Below the pieces are notes generated by a model that worked only from the letters and a program-made list of their open reading frames with translations, was not told where the DNA came from and did no database searches. Positions 37,326 to 45,490 of a stretch of DNA of 64,000 bases are shown in pieces (position 1 is the stretch's first letter; each line of letters starts with the position of its first letter). The translations under genes were made by a program, and so were the position numbers. Source of the DNA: Planctomycetota bacterium (GTDB lineage: Bacteria; Planctomycetota; UBA1135; UBA2386); contig JAEUHR010000036.1 of assembly GCA_016794425.1 (NCBI GenBank), positions 1-64,000 of the forward strand, in the 5' to 3' direction.

Positions 37326-38369
37326 ATGAAGATCTTCGCTCCCATCCTGGCCGCGGCCTGCGTCGCCAGCCTTGCCTCGGACGCCCTTGCCGGCGGCCGT
37401 GAACCCGGCAGCCTGCTCGTGTATCCGGTCCACCGTTCTGGCGGCGCCCCGGGCACGCCGAGCAACGGCGTCGCCCCCGGCTTCTTCACGGTCGTGTCGG
37501 TCACGAACACGAACCTGAACCCCGCGACGATCCTGAGCCTCGGCGGCTCGACCAACGTCCACTTCTACTACGTCAACGTCTCGCGCAACCAGTACAACCA
37601 GTTCGAGCCGTACGGCTGCTCGATCTTCAACCGCGTCGAGCCGCTGACGCCGGCCGACACCCTGTCGGTCCTGACCGGCTGCCACAACGCGACGTTCGGT
37701 GGCCAGGAAGGCTACCTGGTCGTCGCCGCGGAGAACCCGGCCCTGTTCCAGACCTCGTGGTCGCACAACCACCTGCTGGGCTCGGAGCTGGTGCTCGCAG
37801 CCAGCGGCCTGTCGTTCTCGGTCGAGGCGGTGGCGCTGAAGTCGCCGGTCGCGGCCGGCCAGCCGACCGACGTCAACTCGAACGGCGCCTACGACTTCGA
37901 CGGCGTCGAGTACGAGGCCCTGCCGGACCTGCTCTACATCGACTCGTTCATCGCGATCCAGGACTCGGCCCTGACGCTGATCAACTTCACCGGCACCGAC
38001 GCGGACAAGAACCGCGTGCTGCTGTCGGTGTGGAACGACTACGAGTTCCCGCTGTCGGCGACGGTCGAGTTCAAGTGCTGGTTCGAGGCACGCCTCTCGC
38101 AGGTCAGCACGCTCTTCACGGAGCAGTTCCTGCGCAGCACGCCGAACGACCCGAACGAGCTCGACATCAGCTGCGACGGCTACCACGATCTCGAGACCGG
38201 CTGGGTCTCGATCGAGAGCCTCGGTGTCCGCAATCCGGGTGGCCAGCTGATCGCCGCGGACGGCGCGATGCTGGGCGCGATCACCACCGGCGTCGGCTCG
38301 CTGATCAACGGCGGCCGTCTGCTGGCGGAGAGCGTGGTCAAGCAGACCAACGGCTCGTTCGCGCACTGA
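37326..38369 (+). CDS. Exported protein, family unrecognised (copy 1 of a tandem pair)
   Basis: Encodes 347 residues. The start ATG 37326 follows an AGGA site and opens a signal peptide (MKIFAPILAAACVASLASDA) ending before AGGREPGSLLVYPVH. The mature part is beta-rich, with FDRVEPLTPADTLSVLTGCH-like and WNDYEFPLSATVEFKCWFEA blocks and a near-terminal SLGVRNPGGQLIAADGAMLG. All of these recur in the next gene, so the two are paralogues. Few cysteines (three or four) could form disulfides. With its strong promoter and downstream terminator it is likely an abundant secreted or surface protein. I do not recognise the family. Confidence 0.8.
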   Translation: MKIFAPILAAACVASLASDALAGGREPGSLLVYPVHRSGGAPGTPSNGVAPGFFTVVSVTNTNLNPATILSLGGSTNVHFYYVNVSRNQYNQFEPYGCSIFNRVEPLTPADTLSVLTGCHNATFGGQEGYLVVAAENPALFQTSWSHNHLLGSELVLAASGLSFSVEAVALKSPVAAGQPTDVNSNGAYDFDGVEYEALPDLLYIDSFIAIQDSALTLINFTGTDADKNRVLLSVWNDYEFPLSATVEFKCWFEARLSQVSTLFTEQFLRSTPNDPNELDISCDGYHDLETGWVSIESLGVRNPGGQLIAADGAMLGAITTGVGSLINGGRLLAESVVKQTNGSFAH

Positions 38370-38401
38370 TCGGATCGGGTCTTCGCACCCGATTCCAACA
38401 G

Positions 38402-38438
38402 CGGGCAGGTGGGGCATCAGGCCCCACCTGTCCGTTTT
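38402..38438 (+). terminator. Strong intrinsic terminator between the exported paralogues
   Basis: CAGGTGGGGC (38406-38415) pairs perfectly with GCCCCACCTG (38421-38430) around ATCAG. Four further pairs including one G-U extend the stem to 14 bp, and TTTT follows at 38435-38438. It lies 33 nt after the stop of copy 1 and should insulate it from copy 2. Confidence 0.85.
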
Positions 38439-38595
38439 GCGTTCCGCGGCGGGTGCCGCGTCCCGAGTCGGGACGATGCGGCGGCTCGGCGCGCGGTCGC
38501 TCGGCCCGTGGTCGCGGCGCGGGGTAGCGTTCGAGGCCGCGTGTTCACCCGTCTTCCGGGCCTTCGTCGCGTGGCACCCCTCGACCCCGCCGCCG

Positions 38596-39612
38596 ATGCG
38601 ATCCTCCCTGCTGGCCCTGTCGCTGTTCGCCGCGAGCTGCTGCGTGGACGATCTCCATGCCGGCGGCCGTGAGCCCGGAAGTCTGTTGATCTACCCGGTG
38701 CACCACTCCGGCGGCGGGCTGTTCACGGTCATCACGGTGACCAACACCAGCCTGATGCCGGCGTCGGTCGGCACGCTCGGTGGCACCACGAACGCGCACT
38801 TCTACTACACGAACGTCGTGCCGGATCCGGCCGATCCGTTCCGGCCGTTGAACTGCACGGTGTTCGACCGCGTCGAGCCGCTGACGCCCGCAGACACGCT
38901 GACCGTGCTGACCGAATGCCACAACCTCGGCTTCGGCCTGCAGCGCCAGATGGGCTACCTGGCGGTCGTCGCCGAAGACCCGACGCAGTTCGAGACCGCG
39001 TGGTCGCACAACTACCTGATCGGATCGTCGCTGGTGTTGAGTGCGACCGGCTTCGCGTACCGGCTCGAGGCGCTGACGTTCCAGTCGCCGGCGCCACACG
39101 GGGCCGCGACCGACGTCGACGCCGACGGCCGCCGCGACTTCGACGGCGTCGAGTACGAGATGCTGCCGGACCGGCTCTACCTCGACTCGTTCCTGGCCGA
39201 AGCGGACCCGCAGCTCGCGCTGCTGAACCTGACCGGCGACCTGGCCGACGTGCACATGGTCCTGTTCTCGGTCTGGAACGACTACGAGATGCCGCTGTCC
39301 GCGACGGTCTCGTTCCACTGCTGGTTCGAGACGCGGCTGGCGCGGATCAACACGCTGTTCGATCCGGTGTTCCTGGCCGGCATGCCGAACGATCCCGAGG
39401 AGGTCGACACCAACTGCGACGGTGTCGACGACCTGACATCGGGGTGGTTCCTGCTGCAGAGCCTCGGCGTCCGGACGCCGGGCGGCCAGCTGATCGCTGC
39501 CGACGGTGCGCTGCTCGGCGCCCTGACCGCCGGCACCACCAGCATCTGTGATCCGCGCCGCCAGCTCGGCGAGAGCGCGGCCAAGCAAGCCAACGGCTCC
39601 CTGAACCACTGA
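38596..39612 (+). CDS. Exported protein, paralogue of the preceding gene (copy 2)
   Basis: Encodes 338 residues. ATG 38596 opens a signal peptide (MRSSLLALSLFAASCC) leading to AGGREPGSLLIYPVHHSGGG, matching copy 1 almost exactly at this point. The two align along their whole length, including FDRVEPLTPADTLTVLTECH, FDGVEYEMLPDRLYLDSF, WNDYEMPLSATVSFHCWFE and SLGVRTPGGQLIAADGALLG. The signal peptides and the leader DNA differ, so only the mature protein is conserved. The signal end (SCCVDD) could also be read as a lipobox. No consensus promoter is seen; a TAGCGT at 38525-38530 is a weak candidate. Confidence 0.8.
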   Translation: MRSSLLALSLFAASCCVDDLHAGGREPGSLLIYPVHHSGGGLFTVITVTNTSLMPASVGTLGGTTNAHFYYTNVVPDPADPFRPLNCTVFDRVEPLTPADTLTVLTECHNLGFGLQRQMGYLAVVAEDPTQFETAWSHNYLIGSSLVLSATGFAYRLEALTFQSPAPHGAATDVDADGRRDFDGVEYEMLPDRLYLDSFLAEADPQLALLNLTGDLADVHMVLFSVWNDYEMPLSATVSFHCWFETRLARINTLFDPVFLAGMPNDPEEVDTNCDGVDDLTSGWFLLQSLGVRTPGGQLIAADGALLGALTAGTTSICDPRRQLGESAAKQANGSLNH

Positions 39613-39620
39613 GATCCGCG

Positions 39621-40907
39621 ATGAACCGTCTCCTGACTCTCGTGTTCCTGGCGCTGCTCGGCGCCGTCGCGTGGTTCCGTTTCGGCGGCGGCGCGGCGGC
39701 GACCGGCCAGCCGGCGCTCAACGACATGGAACGCATCGCCGAATCGGCTCGTGCCGTGCGCGAGGCCGCGGTGGCGAAGTACCCGCTGCTGACCGTGCGC
39801 CAGCTCGGCAACGGCCTGCCGGACAGCGGCGAGTGGCGCGGCAAGCCGGTGGTCGCCGACCTGAACGGCGACGGCAAGCTCGACTGCGTCACGTCGATCC
39901 GGCGCTTCGACAAGGTCCGCATCGCCGACGGCCTGCGCGCCTACCTCGGCGACGGTGCCGGCGGCTGGCGCCTCGCCGACGCGGGGCTCGCGAAGGACAT
40001 GGGCTACGGCGGCGCCGACGTCGCCGACCTCAACGGCGACGGCCGGCTCGACATCGTCTATTCGGGCCACGACCTGCCGCCGCGCGGCTTCCTGAACTTC
40101 CTCGGCTTCGAAGGCCACGACGAATGGGTGCCGCTGGAGCCGCTGATGGACCTGGCCGGTGTCTCGTGCGCCGACGTCGCGCTCGGTGACTACGACCGCG
40201 ACGGCGCGCCGGATCTGGCCGTGATGGGCTTCTTCCCGAAGACCGGCGGACTCTACGTGCTGCGCAACGACGGCTCGGGTGCGTTCGAACCGAAGCAGCA
40301 GCTGCTCGAGGCGTCGCACTACGGCGCGATCGTGCGGTTCGCCGACGTCGACGGCGACGGCGGTGTCGAACTGATCGCGGCGACGTCGATGGGGCCGAGG
40401 GTCTGGCGCTGGCGCGAAGGTGCGTGGAGCGAGTTCGCCGACGGCCTGCCGTCGACGTTCGGCCCGAACGAAGTCAGCGGCATCACGCGCGGCATCGCCG
40501 CCGCCGATCTGGACGGCGACGGCCGCGCCGAGCTCGCGGTCTGCGGCCTGCCCAACGGCGTGCACGCGCCGGTGGCGCTGTATCGCCACGACGGCACCGC
40601 CTGGCGGCGGTTCGACAGCGGCCTGCCGGACAGCGAATCGTGCTTCGACATCGTGTTCGCGCGCCTGGCCGGCGGCGACCGCGGTCTGTTCCTCGCCTGC
40701 CAGCACGGCGTCGTCGTCGTGCGCTGCACAGCCGACGGCGCCTGCGAGGTCGTCGGTCGCATCCCGCTGACCGAGGGCGTGCTGAACCTCGGTGCCGGCG
40801 ACGTCGACGGTGACGGCGCCGACGACGTGCTGCTGATGCAGCAGACCGACCTCGGCTGCGTCGGTTTCACGCTGCCCGCGACCACCGCCAAGAGCATCGC
40901 CCGATGA
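39621..40907 (+). CDS. FG-GAP/VCBS repeat beta-propeller protein
   Basis: Encodes 428 residues. One N-terminal hydrophobic helix (LLTLVFLALLGAVAWF) acts as signal or anchor. Six calcium-binding propeller motifs are visible: DLNGDGKLD, DLNGDGRLD, DYDRDGAPD, DVDGDGGVE, DLDGDGRAE and DVDGDGADD, each starting a blade of the integrin-alpha-like fold. These proteins are usually outside the cytoplasm and bind proteins or glycans. It starts 8 bp after the exported paralogue and overlaps the next gene by 4 bp (ATGA), so the three form one unit. Confidence 0.88.
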   Translation: MNRLLTLVFLALLGAVAWFRFGGGAAATGQPALNDMERIAESARAVREAAVAKYPLLTVRQLGNGLPDSGEWRGKPVVADLNGDGKLDCVTSIRRFDKVRIADGLRAYLGDGAGGWRLADAGLAKDMGYGGADVADLNGDGRLDIVYSGHDLPPRGFLNFLGFEGHDEWVPLEPLMDLAGVSCADVALGDYDRDGAPDLAVMGFFPKTGGLYVLRNDGSGAFEPKQQLLEASHYGAIVRFADVDGDGGVELIAATSMGPRVWRWREGAWSEFADGLPSTFGPNEVSGITRGIAAADLDGDGRAELAVCGLPNGVHAPVALYRHDGTAWRRFDSGLPDSESCFDIVFARLAGGDRGLFLACQHGVVVVRCTADGACEVVGRIPLTEGVLNLGAGDVDGDGADDVLLMQQTDLGCVGFTLPATTAKSIAR

Positions 40908-41428
40908 AGACCTCCCCGAATCGTTCCGTTGCCGCGCTGCTGGTGATCGGCAGCGCGATCTGCCTCGCCCTGCTGCCCTGGTCGCGCTGGTTCGGCAAGT
41001 CGCTCGACGAGAAGCTGACCCAGCGTCTGGCCGAGTACGTGCAGCTGCGCATCGCCGAGGACTGGGTGTCGATCTACGCGATGGTCGACCCGGTCGACCG
41101 CCGCGTGGTGCCGATCCAGCGGTTCCTGGTGCTCTACGCGTCGGGCGCGATCCGCACGATCTCGCTGACCGAGACGTCGCGCGCGATCGACCTCGAGAAG
41201 GGCACGGCCGCGATCGAGATGACGCTCGACGGCGAACTGCGCCTGGACCGGCTGCCCCCGGAGACCCGCAAGACCCTGGCGCCGCACGACGAGTCGTCGC
41301 GCCGCCAGACCGGCGCCTACACCGCGAACTGGTCGCTGCGCGACGGGCAGTGGTGGCTGCGCCTCGAGCGCGAGGCCGTCACCGGGCGGTCCAGCGACGG
41401 CAAGCCGATCGGCACGCTCGGCGGCTGA
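40904..41428 (+). CDS. Small membrane-anchored protein, function unknown
   Basis: Encodes 174 residues. One N-terminal membrane helix (VAALLVIGSAICLALLPW) is followed by an alpha+beta domain outside the cytoplasm, with AEYVQLRIAEDWVSIYAMVDP and WSLRDGQWWLRLE. The pattern (a helix, then a curved sheet ending in a Trp-rich strand) resembles SnoaL/NTF2-like folds, but this is only a suggestion. Its start overlaps the propeller gene stop (ATGA), so it is probably a partner of that protein. Confidence 0.68.
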   Translation: MKTSPNRSVAALLVIGSAICLALLPWSRWFGKSLDEKLTQRLAEYVQLRIAEDWVSIYAMVDPVDRRVVPIQRFLVLYASGAIRTISLTETSRAIDLEKGTAAIEMTLDGELRLDRLPPETRKTLAPHDESSRRQTGAYTANWSLRDGQWWLRLEREAVTGRSSDGKPIGTLGG

Positions 41429-41447
41429 CCGGTCGGCGCCGCGGATC

Positions 41448-43766
41448 TCAGCGGTCGAACGTGACCTCGAGGCCGGGTGTCGCGACCGAATTCGCGAACG
41501 TCGGTCCCGGGAACGCGAACCACTGGAAGTAGCACGTGAACGGCGGCAGCGGTTCCGGGATCGGGATCGGCAGGTTCGCCGAGCCGCTCGGGCTGGTCAG
41601 CACCGCGCTCGAACCGATGTAGGCCGGCGCCAGCGGGTCGATCAGCAGCGTGCAGCTGCCGAAGCCGAAGGCGCCGATCGGCGCGTTCGCCGGCGCCAGC
41701 GAGTAGAGCGCCAGCGCGATCGTCGACGGCGATGAGCCGAACAGGCTCAGCGAGCCGTACTCGTGGCCGATCCGGTGGTAGCCGCTCCAGAACGTCGCGC
41801 CCAGCGGACAGCCGGGGTTGCCGTAGCTGGCCGGCGCCGGGGTCGCGGCGTAGGTGACCCGGCCGCCCTGCACCGGCTGCGTGACGCCGTCCTCGACGCC
41901 GAACACGAACAGGTGCTGGTCGCCGTCGTCGTCGTGCACGGCGCCGCCGCCGGTGCCGATCGTGCCGGCCGCCGACCAGGCCGTGAACCCCTCGACGACC
42001 TCGTTGCGGTAGCCGAGCTTGTGCACGTAGACCCGGTCCTGCAGCGTGTCGTGGTGGGCGACCAGCGCGTGCGAGCGCGTCAGCGAGTCGTACGAGACGC
42101 CGGTCAGCACCAGCGACTTCACGAAACCGGTGTCGGCGACGACGCGCGGCAGACCGATCGCCGGCACGCCGAAGTCGTAGCTCTCGCAGGAGACGCGGCT
42201 GCCTTCGATCGCCAGCGTCTTGAACGGGATCACGGTGTTGTCGGCCAGCGTGCAGGCGATCACGTACTCGTCGTCGAGGCCGTCGACGATCGGGCCGAGC
42301 TTGTGGTCGTTGTTCGGGAAGTTGCTGGCCGACACCCAGACGCCGGGCAGGAACGCGCCCGCGGCATCGATGCGGCGGCCTTCGACGTCCCAGTCGTCGA
42401 CGCCGCCGGGCGCCGTGTTCCAGTAGGTCTGGAACGCGATCAGGAAGTCGGCAGCGCTGCCGGCGCGCGCGTAGCGGTTGATGCTCGGCCGTTCGCGGTC
42501 GCAGGCGCCGGCCGGGTCGGTGCCGGTCACCTCGGTGGCCGCGCCGAGCGCGCCGGCGCCGGCGACCGACAGGTCGAGGCGGGCGAACCAGATGCGGCTC
42601 GTGTCGTCGAACGTGTGCGTGCCGCCGGCGCCGAGGTTCAGGTCGCGCTGCCAGCACAGCACCGCGTGCACACCATTGGCGAAGCCCGCGTAGCCGCCGA
42701 CGTCGGGGTGCAGGTCGCTCGAACCGGCCGGCGGCAGCACGAAGCCGACCGTGCTGTCGAGCGCGGTGTCGGTGGCGGCGTGCGGGTGCCAGCGCACGCC
42801 CTTGACGCCCGACGCGAACTCGCGCGTGAACACCGCGCACCAGCGATCGGCGCCGCCGACGAACGTGACCTCGGGTTCGGTCGTGTCCCAGGTCGTGTCG
42901 AGGTCGGCGAACACGAGCCCGAGGCTCGGCGTGAAGTCGTCGCCGAACAGCCGCAGGAACGTGTCCTCGTCGGTGGCCGACGCGTGGCGCTGCAGTGCCA
43001 CCATCAGCTGGTTGTTCTCGTCGTCGCGGGCGACGTCGCACGCGCGCGGCTGGCCGAGCGGCAGCGTGCCGCTGGTCGACAGCAGCGTCGGCGACACCAG
43101 CGGATCGACCAGCAGCGGCCAGCGCGCCGCCGCGACGGCCGCGGCCGGCAGCACGAGTTCGAGCCAGCCGTCGCCGACCACCGTGTGCAGCGCGAACGCG
43201 CGGCCGTCGGCGTCGATCGCGGTGCAGCGGCCGTAGCGGACCAGCGCGGTGCCGGCCGCGTCGAGGAACAGCACGTCGGCGTGGCCGTGGTCACCGTGCG
43301 CCGCCTGCAGCGACGTCGTCAGTTCGCCGCGGATCCGCAGTTCGCCGTCACCGGGGCGCGCCGCGAACCAGAACGACTGCTCGAGGCCCTCGAGCCGCAC
43401 GTCCCAGCGTTCCTCGGCGGCGCCGCGGGCGAACACGAACCGGGTCGTCGTCGGCGCGCTGCCGTGGCCGTCGCCGAGCGGCAGCGGCGCGCCGCCGAGC
43501 GTGATCGCCGCGGTGCGCCACGCGAACGGCTGGTTGTGCGGATAACCGGCGCCGAGGTACGGCACGAATTCGACGCCGTCGGCGCCGAACCGGACCTTGT
43601 AGTCGGCGCCGGCCGCGAACACGCCGCCGCCGCCGCCGAGCGGGTCCGGCGCCGCGGTGTGGATCGGCACCAACGCCGGCGGCAGCGGCGCCGCGTCGAA
43701 ACCGGGAACGGGGGACTGCGCCGCCAGACCGGCCAGCAGCGCACACGAGACGACGAGGGAGCGCAT
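41448..43766 (-). CDS. Large exported protein with a Planctomycetota-type C-terminal domain
   Basis: Encodes 772 residues. A signal peptide (MRSLVVSCALLAGLAAQS) precedes a long beta-rich body with repeated FDDTSRIWFARLDL and DLNLGAGGTHTF-like strands, some of which look like a propeller. The last ~110 residues (from YGNPGCPLG) form a compact domain with two Cys, ending in a strand (GLEVTFDR). A comparable end is seen on the pyroglutamyl-peptidase-like protein at 60.5 kb, so it may be a sorting or anchoring module. A TAACCT box lies 9 nt before the ATG. Function unknown. Confidence 0.78.
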   Translation of the reverse strand: MRSLVVSCALLAGLAAQSPVPGFDAAPLPPALVPIHTAAPDPLGGGGGVFAAGADYKVRFGADGVEFVPYLGAGYPHNQPFAWRTAAITLGGAPLPLGDGHGSAPTTTRFVFARGAAEERWDVRLEGLEQSFWFAARPGDGELRIRGELTTSLQAAHGDHGHADVLFLDAAGTALVRYGRCTAIDADGRAFALHTVVGDGWLELVLPAAAVAAARWPLLVDPLVSPTLLSTSGTLPLGQPRACDVARDDENNQLMVALQRHASATDEDTFLRLFGDDFTPSLGLVFADLDTTWDTTEPEVTFVGGADRWCAVFTREFASGVKGVRWHPHAATDTALDSTVGFVLPPAGSSDLHPDVGGYAGFANGVHAVLCWQRDLNLGAGGTHTFDDTSRIWFARLDLSVAGAGALGAATEVTGTDPAGACDRERPSINRYARAGSAADFLIAFQTYWNTAPGGVDDWDVEGRRIDAAGAFLPGVWVSASNFPNNDHKLGPIVDGLDDEYVIACTLADNTVIPFKTLAIEGSRVSCESYDFGVPAIGLPRVVADTGFVKSLVLTGVSYDSLTRSHALVAHHDTLQDRVYVHKLGYRNEVVEGFTAWSAAGTIGTGGGAVHDDDGDQHLFVFGVEDGVTQPVQGGRVTYAATPAPASYGNPGCPLGATFWSGYHRIGHEYGSLSLFGSSPSTIALALYSLAPANAPIGAFGFGSCTLLIDPLAPAYIGSSAVLTSPSGSANLPIPIPEPLPPFTCYFQWFAFPGPTFANSVATPGLEVTFDR

Positions 43767-43775
43767 GGGGCCGCG

Positions 43776-43781
43776 AGGTTA
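43776..43781 (-). promoter_or_regulatory. -10-like TAACCT, 9 nt before the large exported protein
   Basis: On the minus strand TAACCT stands 9 nt before ATG 43766. On the plus strand, TACACT at 43823-43828 lies 18 nt before GTG 43847 of the divergent exporter gene, so this 80-bp gap probably holds both promoters. Confidence 0.4.
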
Positions 43782-43846
43782 CTCGCCGCGACGCTCGCAG
43801 TCGCAACCGCACGGCAGATCGGTACACTCCGCGCCCCTCGGAGTCC

Positions 43847-44662
43847 GTGCAGACCTTCACCGACATCGTCCGCTACCGGTTCGTGCTCGAGAACCTGGTC
43901 GCGAAGAACCTGAAGACGCTGTACCGGAACATGGCGCTCGGGTTCTTCTGGTCGATCCTGAACCCGCTGGTGATGGCGATCGTGCTGACCGCGGTGCAGC
44001 TGCGGTTCTTCGGCGCGCGGCACGACTGGCCGAGCATGTTCCTGTGCGCGCTGATCCCGTACAATTTCTTCGCCTACTGCCTGTCGGGCTCCGCCTACTC
44101 GGTGACCGGCAACGCGAGCCTGGTGACGAAGGTGCGCTTCCCGCGCCAGATCCTGCCGGTGTCGGTGATCGTCACCAACCTCGTGCACTTCGCGATCCAG
44201 TCGTCGCTGGTGGTCGCGTCGCTGCTGTGGTTCCCGAAGATCGCCGACCCCGAAACCGGCGCGACCGTCGCGTGGTTCGGCTGGCAGCTGCTGTGGTTGC
44301 CGGTGATCCTGGTCGTCAACATCGGCCTCGTCGTCGGCGTGGGCCTGCTGGTCGCCGGCGCCAACGTCGTCTACCGCGACGTGCAGTACATCGTCGAGTC
44401 GGTGATGACCGTGATGTTCTGGCTGTGCCCGCTGGTCTACGACGGCGGCGCGATGCTCGCGAACGGCCCGCGCTGGCAGTTCTGGCTCTACTTCGCGAAC
44501 CCGCTGTCGGGCCTGCTCGACTCGTACCGCCGCGTGCTGTTCCACGGCACCGCGCCGGACCTCGGCGTGCTCGGGCTCGCGGCCCTGGTGACCGCGCTGC
44601 TCGGCGCCTGGGGCGTGCGCAGCTTCTGGAAGCACGAACACCGTTTCGCCGACCTGCTGTGA
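43847..44662 (+). CDS. wzm: Polysaccharide ABC exporter permease (Wzm type)
   Basis: Encodes 271 residues with six membrane helices. The family signature is clear: NLKTLYRNMALGFFWSILNPL before the first helix, CALIPYNFFAYCLSGSA, VRFPRQILPVSVI, and NVVYRDVQYIVESV before the last helices. Wzm permeases pass finished polysaccharides on lipid carriers across the inner membrane in the ABC-dependent O-antigen or capsule route. GTG 43847 is the only start before the conserved N-terminus. The stop lies right at the start of the ATPase gene. It opens the polysaccharide locus. Confidence 0.93.
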   Translation: MQTFTDIVRYRFVLENLVAKNLKTLYRNMALGFFWSILNPLVMAIVLTAVQLRFFGARHDWPSMFLCALIPYNFFAYCLSGSAYSVTGNASLVTKVRFPRQILPVSVIVTNLVHFAIQSSLVVASLLWFPKIADPETGATVAWFGWQLLWLPVILVVNIGLVVGVGLLVAGANVVYRDVQYIVESVMTVMFWLCPLVYDGGAMLANGPRWQFWLYFANPLSGLLDSYRRVLFHGTAPDLGVLGLAALVTALLGAWGVRSFWKHEHRFADLL

Positions 44663-44664
44663 CG

Positions 44665-45423
44665 ATGGAACCCGCGATCCGCTTCGAGAACGTCGGCAAG
44701 CGCTACGTCGTGCGGCACCAGCGGCCGTTCCTGGCGCGCGAACTGCTGCGGTCGGTGCTGCAGCGGCCGAGCCACCACAACGAGTTCTGGGCGCTGCGCG
44801 ACGTCAGTTTCACGATCGGCAAGGGCGAGTCGGTCGCGATCCTCGGCACCAACGGCTCGGGCAAGAGCACGACGCTGGCGCTGATCGCGCAGACGACGCC
44901 GCCGACCGAGGGCGCCGTCACCGTGCACGGCCGGCTCGGGCCGCTGCTCGAGCTCGGTGCCGGCTTCCATCCCGACCTGACCGGCTACGAGAACGTCTAC
45001 CTGAACGCGTCGCTGCTCGGCCTGTCGCGGCGCGAGGTCGACGGCCTGCTGGGCCGCATCGTCGAATACTCCGGCATCGGCGACTTCATCGACGCGCCGA
45101 TCCAGACCTACTCGACCGGCATGAAGGCGCGGCTCGGCTTCGCTGTGGTCGCGCACATCGATCCCGACGTGCTGCTGCTCGACGAGGTGCTGTCGGTCGG
45201 CGACGGCCAGTTCGCGCACAAGTGCGAGGCGACGATCCGGCAGTTCCAGCAGGCCGGCAAGACGCTGTGCTTCGTGTCGCACAGCCCGTCGCAGGTGCTG
45301 GCGCTGTGCCAGCGCGCGATCTGGCTCTACGGCGGCCGCGTGCAGCAGATGGGTGCCGCCGCCGAAGTGTGCGCCGCCTACCAGCGGTTCCTCGACGACG
45401 GCGTGCTCGGCGACCAGGCCTGA
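44665..45423 (+). CDS. wzt: Polysaccharide ABC exporter ATPase (Wzt type), without C-terminal binding domain
   Basis: Encodes 252 residues from ATG 44665; GTG 44659 is equally possible and would overlap the permease stop. The motifs are Walker A GTNGSGKST, Q-loop region GAGFHPDLTGYENVYLN, signature YSTGMKARLGF and Walker B LLLDEVLSVGDGQF, all of the Wzt/TagH/KpsT group. The protein ends soon after the nucleotide-binding domain, so it lacks the C-terminal carbohydrate-binding domain that in long Wzt proteins recognises a modified glycan end. Export should therefore not depend on a terminal cap. Confidence 0.93.
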   Translation: MEPAIRFENVGKRYVVRHQRPFLARELLRSVLQRPSHHNEFWALRDVSFTIGKGESVAILGTNGSGKSTTLALIAQTTPPTEGAVTVHGRLGPLLELGAGFHPDLTGYENVYLNASLLGLSRREVDGLLGRIVEYSGIGDFIDAPIQTYSTGMKARLGFAVVAHIDPDVLLLDEVLSVGDGQFAHKCEATIRQFQQAGKTLCFVSHSPSQVLALCQRAIWLYGGRVQQMGAAAEVCAAYQRFLDDGVLGDQA

Positions 45424-45451
45424 TCGGCGGGCGGTAGGCGTCGGGAAACGG

Positions 45452-45479
45452 TTGCTGGCGCGGATGCCGCGGCTACGTT
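45452..45479 (+). promoter_or_regulatory. Promoter-like TTGCTG-N16-TACGTT, 11 nt before the methyltransferase
   Basis: TTGCTG (45452-45457) and TACGTT (45474-45479) are separated by 16 bp, and ATG 45491 follows 11 nt after the -10 box. It is the best-spaced example of the near-leaderless pattern and starts a two-gene unit. Confidence 0.45.
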
Positions 45480-45490
45480 GACGCCGTACC

